The translations under genes were made by a program, and so were the position numbers. Positions 1-4,720 of a stretch of DNA of 5,398 bases are shown here, piece after piece. Within the stretch, counting starts at the first letter, position 1. The number at the start of each line of letters is the position of its first letter. The stretch is from Synergistaceae bacterium (GTDB lineage Bacteria; Synergistota; Synergistia; Synergistales; Aminobacteriaceae), in assembly GCA_017475805.1 (NCBI GenBank), contig JAFVEW010000037.1:1-5398 (forward strand), in the 5' to 3' direction. The notes beneath the pieces are model-generated. The model saw only the letters and a program-made list of their open reading frames with translations. It was not told the origin of the DNA and did not search any database.

Positions 1-908
1 ACGTTAGCGTGAAAATTTTCCGGTAGTTTGTCGAATGAAATTATATTAGCGTCCTTAACTCGAATTTTTTTAGAATATAAATTCGTTTCGTCTTCATATG
101 AGAGAGTTATGTTGTTTGACTCGTTATCAATCTTAGAAACATAAAGCCGTGATTTTGCCGCCACTCCGAGCCCTCGTCTTTGTCCGGCTGTGTAATGAAT
201 TATGCCTTTGTGAGTGCCTAAAATTTTTCCGGCTGAATCTATAAAATTTCCGGCCGGGTATTTTTTGCCAGTGAAAGTTTCGATAAAATTTCCGTAGTCG
301 CCGTCGGGTATGAAGCAAATATCTTGAGAGTCATGTTTCCGGGCGTTGACGAAATTTAATTCAGATGCAAGCTCGCGGACTTCTGTTTTTTTCATGCCGC
401 CTAAAGGAAATTCCGTCCGTGATAACTGTTCTTGAGTCATCATATATAAAACGTAACTTTGATCGCGCGATAAATCTTCGGCTTTGAATAATAAAAATCT
501 TCCTGAAGAACTTTTTTGAATTTTCGCGTAATGACCTGTCGCGATTTTTTCAAGCCCTGATTCATTCGCATGTTTTAATAAATATCCGAACTTCAAAAAT
601 TTGTTGCAGTCTATGCAGGGATTAGGTGTGCCGCCGTCCTCGTAAACGCTCACGAATTTTTTTATCACGCTGTCTTCAAATTCTTGCATGTAGTTCAAAA
701 CTTCGTGTTCGATGCCGAGAGTGTCGCAAATTTTTTTAGCGTCGATTATATTTTCGCGCGAGCAGCAAGGATATTTTGACGAAACTCCGAGCGACTCGTT
801 CAAAAATAAAAGCATCGTTGCGCCGCGACAAGTTTTATATTTTTGCGTCATTAAATAAGCGGAGACGCTGCTGTCAACGCCACCGCTCATAGCTATTAAA
901 ATGCTCAT
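1..908 (-). CDS. mnmA: tRNA-specific 2-thiouridylase MnmA (partial, 3' end beyond left edge)
   Basis: MnmA thiolates C2 of wobble uridine U34 in tRNA-Lys, -Glu and -Gln in the cytoplasm, using ATP to adenylate the base and a persulfide as sulfur source. My translation gives 302 residues before the window ends. Family members are about 360 long, so roughly the last 50-60 residues (the end of the beta-barrel domain) are missing. Visible motifs are the PP-loop SGGVDSS at 8-14, CCS at 48-50, NPCIDCNKFLKFG at 96-108, TGHYAK at 124-129, DQSYVLY at 149-155, TQEQLSRTEFPLG at 158-170, HDSQDICFIPDGDY at 192-205 and HYTAGQRRGLG at 238-248. By alignment in mind with E. coli, C101 is the nucleophilic Cys and C198 the persulfide Cys. 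The ATG at 908 puts the PP-loop at the usual distance from the N-terminus. No clear Shine-Dalgarno is present. The start lies 12 bases after the aminotransferase stop, so translational coupling is likely. Identification is firm. Confidence 0.96.
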   Translation of the reverse strand, partial: MSILIAMSGGVDSSVSAYLMTQKYKTCRGATMLLFLNESLGVSSKYPCCSRENIIDAKKICDTLGIEHEVLNYMQEFEDSVIKKFVSVYEDGGTPNPCIDCNKFLKFGYLLKHANESGLEKIATGHYAKIQKSSSGRFLLFKAEDLSRDQSYVLYMMTQEQLSRTEFPLGGMKKTEVRELASELNFVNARKHDSQDICFIPDGDYGNFIETFTGKKYPAGNFIDSAGKILGTHKGIIHYTAGQRRGLGVAAKSRLYVSKIDNESNNITLSYEDETNLYSKKIRVKDANIISFDKLPENFHAN

Positions 909-920
909 ATTAAAAATTTT

Positions 921-2099
921 TTACTTAACTAATTCGGCCATTTTCTTGAGTCTTCTAAGGGCTTCATCAAGGACTTCTTCGGAGCGGGCGAAATGGAATC
1001 GAATTAAATTATTAATCGGCTCTCTAAAGAAACTCGAACCGGGAACGGCCGCGACTCCGATATTTTTAATTACCCATTCGCAAAATTCTAAATCCGTCCA
1101 GCCTTTGAACTGCTCAAGCTCAAGGAAATTAGAAATGTCGACCATTACGAAATAAGAACCCTGAGGAACGTTGTGCTTCAAGCCTGCTTCGTCAAGACCT
1201 GCTAAGAATTTATCGCGCTTGTGAGTGTATTTTTCTTTGAGGTCGGCGTAATACTCGTCGGGCATTAAGAAGGCTTTAACTGCTGCTTCCTGCAAAGGCG
1301 CGGCGGCTCCGACGGTTAAGAAGTCGTGAACTTTTCTTGCTCCTTCAACGACGTATTCAGGCCCGATTAAATAGCCTAAACGCCAGCCGGTGATCGAGTA
1401 AGTTTTTGAAAGCGAGTTGCAGGTTATAACGTGGTCAAACATCCCGGGAAGTCCCGAAGCGTGGACGTGTTTATAAGGGTCAAAAACGATATGCTCGTAA
1501 ACTTCGTCGGTGATAACGAAAGCGTCATATTTGACGGCCAAATTACAAATTTCCGTGAGTTCTTCTTTCGTGAAAACTTTTCCGCAAGGGTTTGAAGGGT
1601 TGCAGACGACAATAGCCTTTGCGCCGTCTTTGAATCCCTGCTCGATGATTTTAATATCATAATTATAAGTCGGCGGCACTAAAGGCACATAAATAGGGGA
1701 AGCTCCCGATAAAATAGCGTCCGCGCCGTAATTTTCATAGAATGGCGAGAAAACTAAAACTTTGTCGCCGGGATTGCAGATTGTCATCATCGCGCACATC
1801 ATTGCTTCGGTGCTTCCGCAGGTTATAACGATTTCTTTTTCGGGGTCAATGTCGCGTCCGATAGCTTTGCTTTGTTTTGCGCAGACGGCGTCGCGGAAAT
1901 TTTTAGCTCCGAATGTTATTGCGTATTGGTGAGGACCCGTGTAGGCAGTTTTTGCGAGCGAGTCTAACATTTCTTTAGGCGGATCCCAATCAGGGAAGCC
2001 CTGAGAAAGATTTATAGCGTCGTATTTATTGCAGATTCTTGTCATTCGTCGGATAACGGAGTCTGTGAAAGTGCCTACTCTGTTGCTGAGTTTTGGCAT
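921..2099 (-). CDS. Class I/II PLP-dependent aminotransferase (kynurenine/methionine transaminase-like)
   Basis: A complete 392-residue fold-type I aminotransferase, the usual length for the family, expected in the cytoplasm. It moves an amino group from an amino acid to a 2-oxoacid through PLP. Visible landmarks are LSQGFPDWDPP at 31-41 (substrate loop), TCGSTEA at 93-99, FSPFYENY at 117-124, CNPSNPCGKVF at 166-176 with the conserved N170, ITDEVYEHIVFD at 196-207 with D198 and Y201, SLSKTYSITGWRLGY at 229-243 with the PLP lysine K232 and phosphate-binding R240, RKVHDFLT at 255-262, and LIRFHFAR at 365-372 with R367 as the carboxylate-binding arginine. The DEVYEH and RKVHxFLT patterns fit the kynurenine-oxoglutarate/YbdL methionine transaminase branch better than classical AspC. 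The real substrate cannot be read from sequence. An in-frame TGA lies just upstream of the ATG at 2099, fixing the start. An AAAGGA lies 14 bases upstream. It is followed closely by mnmA, probably as an operon. Confidence 0.93.
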   Translation of the reverse strand: MPKLSNRVGTFTDSVIRRMTRICNKYDAINLSQGFPDWDPPKEMLDSLAKTAYTGPHQYAITFGAKNFRDAVCAKQSKAIGRDIDPEKEIVITCGSTEAMMCAMMTICNPGDKVLVFSPFYENYGADAILSGASPIYVPLVPPTYNYDIKIIEQGFKDGAKAIVVCNPSNPCGKVFTKEELTEICNLAVKYDAFVITDEVYEHIVFDPYKHVHASGLPGMFDHVITCNSLSKTYSITGWRLGYLIGPEYVVEGARKVHDFLTVGAAAPLQEAAVKAFLMPDEYYADLKEKYTHKRDKFLAGLDEAGLKHNVPQGSYFVMVDISNFLELEQFKGWTDLEFCEWVIKNIGVAAVPGSSFFREPINNLIRFHFARSEEVLDEALRRLKKMAELVK

Positions 2100-2113
2100 A
2101 GTGAATTTTCAAA

Positions 2114-2119
2114 TCCTTT
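2114..2119 (-). promoter_or_regulatory. Shine-Dalgarno of the aminotransferase gene, long spacer
   Basis: AAAGGA on the minus strand, 14 bases before the ATG at 2099. The spacer is longer than the usual 5-10 bases, but no closer purine-rich site exists and the frame has a TGA (2109-2111) just upstream, so no nearer in-frame start is possible. Confidence 0.5.
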
Positions 2120-2149
2120 CGTAACTTTTAATTTATCTTTTCACAGGGA

Positions 2150-2178
2150 ATTTTAATTTTTATTCAGTCAATTTGCAA
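2150..2178 (-). promoter_or_regulatory. Sigma70-like promoter for the aminotransferase-mnmA unit
   Basis: Reading the minus strand, TTGCAA (2178-2173) is followed by exactly 17 bases and then TAAAAT (2155-2150), close to the TTGACA/TATAAT consensus. It would start transcription near 2142 and give a leader of about 40 bases carrying the AAAGGA site. It sits between the hairpin after the methylase remnant and the aminotransferase start, where a promoter is expected. The surrounding DNA is AT-rich, which raises the chance of accidental matches. No operator or riboswitch was seen. Confidence 0.5.
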
Positions 2179-2199
2179 GATTTTTAATAATTAAGACCT

Positions 2200-2245
2200 A
2201 AAAATGAGGAAGCAAAAAATTTTTTCACTCATCATTCCTCACTCC
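2200..2245 (-). terminator. Possible rho-independent terminator after the methylase remnant
   Basis: On the minus strand TGAGGAA (2241-2235) pairs with TTCCTCA (2211-2205), a 7-bp stem that extends to about 10 pairs with G-U wobbles, and it is followed directly by TTTTT (2204-2200). The loop is long (23 bases) but contains a self-complementary A6T6 run (2214-2225) that could shorten it. It lies 17 bases past the TAA at 2262 and just before the aminotransferase promoter, which fits a terminator. The stem is only moderately GC-rich, so strength is uncertain. Confidence 0.4.
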
Positions 2246-2255
2246 TAATTTCTAA
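2221..2255 (-). repeat. Five degenerate tandem heptamers
   Basis: Read on the minus strand from 2255 to 2221 the sequence divides into TTAGAAA, TTAGGAG, TGAGGAA, TGATGAG and TGAAAAA, a degenerate heptamer with approximate consensus T(T/G)AGGAR. One inverted copy of the third unit lies at 2205-2211. Short degenerate heptamer arrays between genes occur in several bacterial groups. The function is unknown, and here the array also supplies one arm of the possible terminator. Confidence 0.55.
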
Positions 2256-2261
2256 TTAAAA

Positions 2262-2717
2262 TTAAATTCTGTCGCTATATGGCAAGGACTTTATATAATT
2301 TTCAATAAAATTCCAATCCGGCGAGCCTTTCGACGTTGCGGGAAGTTTGACTAATATATCAGGAAGCGTTTTATTTGCTTGCCTTCCATAACTATATTTA
2401 ATCTTGTTCTGTTCAAATACTGTTATAAAAAATAATTTTGCATATTGTGAAACGTTTTCTTTGTCCATTAGCAAATACAAATCACGACCGCTGTAAAAAT
2501 CTTCGTTCTGTAAAAATGTCGACAATACGCTGCCACCGCCTGCAACAGTAATAATTCCAGATTTTTGAGGTCGTTTGCCTTCCATTATTCTGACTCTGCT
2601 CGAAACTCCATTATTTTCCGCTGTCCTTGCAACAAAATTAACGGAATACGGCTCATCGCGCGAAACTTCTTCACAGGCGTTTAGTTCCATATTAATGCCG
2701 TATTTGACTTTGAACAA
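2262..2717 (-). CDS. Orphaned second target-recognition domain (HsdS-like) of the methylase, fragment
   Basis: A type I specificity-subunit-like target recognition domain, whose role in an intact enzyme is to choose the DNA site that is methylated. The frame is open from 2753, after a TAG at 2754-2756. It begins with KWKEFRVGDLFKVKYG, where the WKEF motif (W codon at 2739-2741) marks the normal domain start. The only usable start codon is a TTG at 2717, which would remove that WKEF strand, so 2717 is probably not a genuine start. Motifs shared with the first domain upstream are AENNG, YGRQ, KLPATS and PDWxF, and it closes with YIKSLPYSDRI, a C-terminus I associate with fused methylase-specificity proteins. 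It follows the preceding frame's TAA (2744-2746) in a different frame. I infer that it was the C-terminal part of the same protein and is now cut off by frameshifts. A free TRD would not be catalytic. Confidence 0.7.
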   Translation of the reverse strand: MFKVKYGINMELNACEEVSRDEPYSVNFVARTAENNGVSSRVRIMEGKRPQKSGIITVAGGGSVLSTFLQNEDFYSGRDLYLLMDKENVSQYAKLFFITVFEQNKIKYSYGRQANKTLPDILVKLPATSKGSPDWNFIENYIKSLPYSDRI

Positions 2718-2741
2718 ATCCCCGACTCTAAACTCTTTCCA

Positions 2742-2745
2742 TTTT
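2742..2745 (-). other. A4 run at the TRD1/TRD2 frame junction
   Basis: The minus-strand sequence CATAAAATGG spans the TAA that ends the upstream frame (2744-2746) and the TGG that starts the WKEF motif of TRD2. If one A is dropped here and the C10 tract is read as C9, the protein continues through into TRD2. It is the second of two changes needed at this junction, and no length of the C tract alone achieves fusion, because the TRD2 frame has TAA and TAG stops just upstream. Confidence 0.5.
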
Positions 2746-3991
2746 ATGAATCTCTAACGGAATCCGGCGGGATTTTATTCTTGTTTCGTGGGGGGGGGGT
2801 AACTTTTTGATAATGCTTTTTCATGAAAAGTTCCATGAATTCCCAATCGGGCTCGCCGTCGGAAGTGGCGGGAAGCTGAAGCGAAATTTTTTTTGAGTTA
2901 CCGACTCTGCATTGCCTGCCATAAGCCCATTTATAGTTTTCATTGAAGTTTATTATCGTCGCCAACATCAAGCCAACTTCAGAAGACATATGAAACCTCG
3001 GCTTAAAAATATTAACATCAGACGTTGCGCAGAACGGTTCAGGAGCAAAAAACGCTGTGCAGCCTACCTTACCTGTAACTACACAATTACCCTCAAAATC
3101 AGGAGGTAAACTGATATACGAACCGATGCCGTTATTTTCAGCAGAAGCAGAATAATAAGGCGTTTTACCGTCTTTATATTCCTCAGGATAATGATATTTG
3201 CCGGGCATTATGTCAAAATAATCATTTAACAAAAACTCTTTCCAATTTTCCGTATTGACGGCCTCGTCAGCGTTTTCAATTTTTGAAGTCTTGACTAAAT
3301 ACGAAACGTAATTATTAATAGTTCTTTGAAAATCTGCTTCAGTGAGTTTGCTATAGTCGGTCTTCATGTACGCTTCACAAAGCCATTCGTCCGAGCCCGT
3401 AACGGGTTGCATAGCTGAAAGCCCAGCGACGACGCTTTTATCTCTGTACATTCTCAGCCAACGCTCTTCAATATCTTTCCAGCGCGAGCGGCCTTCGGAG
3501 TCGAATTGTTCAACGCGTCCTAAATTTTTCTTTTTCTTGAAGGCGTCATCTTTATAATAACCGAAGAATGTAGCTTTATTAATTTTGCCGTCTGAATCAA
3601 AATGCGGTTTGTTAAGCGTAAAGAGCATACAGCAAGCCTGAACAGACGCACCTGGATAAAAAATCTCGGCAGGCAACGAGAAAACAGCTTCGAGCGTATT
3701 ATCTTCAAGCAAAGCCTGTTTCATGTCGCTGATAATTGAGCTTGTTCCTATTGCGGCACTCATGGGAAGCAAAGCGGCTAATTTTGTCCCGTTCCAATCT
3801 TCGGCCTTAGCGATGTCGGATAAATATTTCACGAATACGAGTCCTTTCGTCGGGTCTTCTTTACCGTCGGAAGCCTTGCCCCAATTTTGCTGATATTCGG
3901 GCGGAATCATTTTCGGCTTAGAGTTATAGGGAGGATTCGTCAAAATAGTATCGAGTTTAGCTTTCACTATAAAATCCTTTTTTCGAAGCAT
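2744..3991 (-). CDS. N6-methylase C-terminal half (NPPY) plus first specificity domain, fragment of M-S fusion
   Basis: This 415-residue frame starts at an ATG (3991) that overlaps the preceding frame by 25 bases and is probably only an internal methionine exposed by a frameshift. Residues 14-22 (DTILTNPPY) hold the adenine-methylase catalytic NPPY. Residues 47-125 (DPTKGLVFVKYLSDI through LPAEIFYPGASVQACCMLF) are characteristic of HsdM. Residues 150-235 include KKKKNLGRVEQFD and DEWLCEAYMKTDYSKLT, linking to the specificity part. TRD1 runs from W250 (NWKEFLLNDYFDIMPGK) through AENNG at 284-288 and YGRQ at 357-360 to PDWEFMELFM at 381-390. Codons 398-401 are encoded by a run of ten C, after which the tail RNKNKIPPDSVRDS looks unlike the family and stops at TAA. 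The fragment lacks SAM-binding motif I, which sits in the previous frame, so it cannot methylate alone unless the frames are joined. Confidence 0.85.
   Translation of the reverse strand: MLRKKDFIVKAKLDTILTNPPYNSKPKMIPPEYQQNWGKASDGKEDPTKGLVFVKYLSDIAKAEDWNGTKLAALLPMSAAIGTSSIISDMKQALLEDNTLEAVFSLPAEIFYPGASVQACCMLFTLNKPHFDSDGKINKATFFGYYKDDAFKKKKNLGRVEQFDSEGRSRWKDIEERWLRMYRDKSVVAGLSAMQPVTGSDEWLCEAYMKTDYSKLTEADFQRTINNYVSYLVKTSKIENADEAVNTENWKEFLLNDYFDIMPGKYHYPEEYKDGKTPYYSASAENNGIGSYISLPPDFEGNCVVTGKVGCTAFFAPEPFCATSDVNIFKPRFHMSSEVGLMLATIINFNENYKWAYGRQCRVGNSKKISLQLPATSDGEPDWEFMELFMKKHYQKVTPPPRNKNKIPPDSVRDS
2790..2799 (-). repeat. C10 homopolymer tract inside the methylase gene (candidate phase-variation tract)
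   Basis: Ten consecutive C on the coding strand (G on the plus strand) interrupt AT-rich DNA at the end of TRD1. With ten, the frame runs to the TAA at 2744-2746. With nine, it reads VTPPHETRIKSRRIPLEIHK and stops at a TAG at 2727-2729. With eleven, it stops after VTPPPTKQE. Runs of this length are prone to slipped-strand errors and are a recognised phase-variation signature in restriction-modification genes. The tract itself is directly visible; the switching role is inferred. Confidence 0.6.
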
Positions 3992-4638
3992 GAGCCTAAA
4001 ATTATATTTGAGTTTCCGTCGCCGTGAATCAACATGTTAGTAGTCGCGAGGCCGTAAGCCTTTTCTTCAAATTCGATTCCGAAAATATTGTTTTTCTTGA
4101 CTTTAGTCATTAAAGCCTTTGCTTCTTTTTCGTTTTTATTTCTTCGACAGTCGGCGAGCTCTTTGACCATAGCCTGAACTAAGAAAGACCCTGAGCCGCA
4201 GCACTCGTCTAAGACGCGTTTCGTTCTATCAACTTCCGTAAGCTTAGCCATAAAATCCGTAATATGATCCGGGGTAAAGGCTTGATTTTTATCAGCTTTA
4301 CCGATGTATTTATTGAAGGTTATAGAAAATAAATTCAAAATATCTTGGCCTTCAGAGCTGTCAGCGTCGATATAGCGATAAATATTCAGCGTAATGTCTT
4401 CAAGAATTTGCAGCCATTCTCTGTGAGTCAGGGCTTTAACTTTTTGATTCTCTAAGACGTTTTTTTGAAGAAGCTCGATTTTCTTATCTTTATTGTCAGA
4501 GCCGTCAAGTAAATTTTCAAGAACGGCCTCAATCTCGCTAATTATTCCTTTGGGTGTTAGCTTAGCCCAAAAATTTTTAAGGTCGTCTACAATATTTCGG
4601 GCTTCGGCATAACTACTCTTTAAGATTAAATCCCAAAA
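3967..4638 (-). CDS. N6-methylase N-terminal half with SAM-binding motif I, fragment of M-S fusion
   Basis: An open frame from just after TAA TAA (4644-4639) to TAG at 3967-3969. It starts with WDLILKSSYAEARNIVDD and LKNFWAKLTPKG, then a helical region (THREWLQILEDITLNIYRY), EGQDILNLFSITFNKYIGK, the conserved QAFTPDHITDFMAKLTEVDR lead-in and motif I VLDECCGSGSFLVQAMVKE (SAM binding, DECCGSGSF at 4183-4209), followed by NIFGIEFEEKAYGLATTNML and IHGDGNSNIILGSCFEK. These are HsdM-type features. There is no ATG, GTG or TTG in this frame before a TTG at 4338, and starting there would cut conserved sequence, so the true start is upstream in another frame or lost. The catalytic NPPY is in the next frame, reached by a one-base shift at A6 (3978-3983). 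If translated alone it would bind SAM at best but not catalyse. Confidence 0.75.
   Translation of the reverse strand, partial: FWDLILKSSYAEARNIVDDLKNFWAKLTPKGIISEIEAVLENLLDGSDNKDKKIELLQKNVLENQKVKALTHREWLQILEDITLNIYRYIDADSSEGQDILNLFSITFNKYIGKADKNQAFTPDHITDFMAKLTEVDRTKRVLDECCGSGSFLVQAMVKELADCRRNKNEKEAKALMTKVKKNNIFGIEFEEKAYGLATTNMLIHGDGNSNIILGSCFEKRIL
3978..3983 (-). other. A6 run at the frameshift between methylase motif I and NPPY
   Basis: The coding strand reads TTC GAA AAA AGG ATT TTA TAG in the upstream frame. One extra A, or a -1 slip of the ribosome on AAA, gives GAA AAA AAG GAT TTT ATA and continues smoothly as CFEKKDFIVKAKLD into NPPY. The canonical heptamer A AAA AAG is present but not in the phase required for simultaneous two-tRNA slippage from the upstream frame. 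Transcriptional slippage, P-site slippage, mutation or a sequencing error all remain possible. Confidence 0.6.
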
Positions 4639-4646
4639 TTATTAAT

Positions 4647-4698
4647 AAAATTTGCTGCGTGTCTGCTTTGAGCAGGTCAATTTTGTGCTGCAAATTTT
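4647..4698. repeat. Imperfect inverted repeat with inner hairpin in the divergent gap
   Basis: AAAATTTGC (4647-4655) is the reverse complement of GCAAATTTT (4690-4698). After one mismatch two more pairs follow (4657-4658 with 4687-4688). Inside lies a perfect hairpin, CTGCT-TTG-AGCAG (4663-4675). The plus-strand copy is followed by T up to 4700, just before the Shine-Dalgarno of the rightward gene, so it could act as a leader hairpin or weak terminator/attenuator. The same bases overlap the probable 5' end of the methylase gene, so the symmetry may be incidental. Confidence 0.45.
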
Positions 4699-4703
4699 TT
4701 AGG

Positions 4704-4709
4704 AAGGAG
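4704..4709 (+). promoter_or_regulatory. Shine-Dalgarno of the DUF6273-type gene
   Basis: AAGGAG with an 11-base spacer before the ATG at 4721. It confirms the start, which is also the start of a textbook signal peptide. It lies only a few bases after the inverted repeat and its T-run. Confidence 0.75.
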
Positions 4710-4720
4710 ATAATTTCCCA

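Larger units (their letters stand above)
2262..4638 (-). pseudogene. Frame-disrupted N6-adenine DNA methylase with two fused specificity domains (M-S-S)
   Basis: Together the three open frames described separately spell one protein of about 790 residues: helical N-terminal region, N6-methylase domain with motif I DECCGSGSF (4183-4209) and catalytic NPPY (3926-3937), TRD1 (3244 to about 2804) and TRD2 (2741-2262). Such enzymes transfer methyl from S-adenosylmethionine to adenine N6 at a site chosen by the TRDs. Four homopolymers break the frame. A7 in place of A6 at 3978-3983 joins motif I to NPPY (CFEKKDFIVKAKLD). C9 in place of C10 at 2790-2799 plus A3 in place of A4 at 2742-2745 joins TRD1 to TRD2 (IPLEIHKWKEF). 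T3 in place of T4 at 4635-4638 would extend the 5' end (QQILLIIWDLILKSSY). No ATG, GTG or TTG precedes 4338 in the N-terminal frame. Whether this is true decay, phase variation or homopolymer sequencing error cannot be decided here. No HsdR nuclease is present in the window. Confidence 0.65.

Noticed and set aside
133..318. 61-codon minus-strand open frame inside mnmA
   Set aside because: It is arginine-rich out-of-frame sequence antiparallel to no known motif and lies wholly within the clear MnmA frame; a shadow.
901..1155. 84-codon plus-strand open frame opposite the aminotransferase C-terminus
   Set aside because: No ribosome binding site or recognisable motif, and the other strand encodes an intact conserved enzyme; a shadow.
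2715..2717. TTG as genuine start of an independent TRD2 gene
   Set aside because: It would delete the conserved WKEF start of the domain, and the nearest purine-rich run (GGGG) is almost adjacent to it; it looks like an artefact of the frame break.
2912..3557. Plus-strand open frames of 60-65 codons opposite TRD1 and the methylase
   Set aside because: Antisense shadows of conserved protein sequence, without start signals of their own.
3977..3983. Classical programmed -1 frameshift site A AAA AAG
   Set aside because: The heptamer exists, but the upstream zero frame reads GAA AAA AGG, so the phase is wrong for tandem slippage; only weaker single-site or transcriptional slippage would work.
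4600..4720. Sigma70 promoter for the rightward DUF6273-type gene
   Set aside because: No pair of hexamers with acceptable match and 16-18 base spacing was found; candidates such as TTGAGC at 4669 lack a matching -10.
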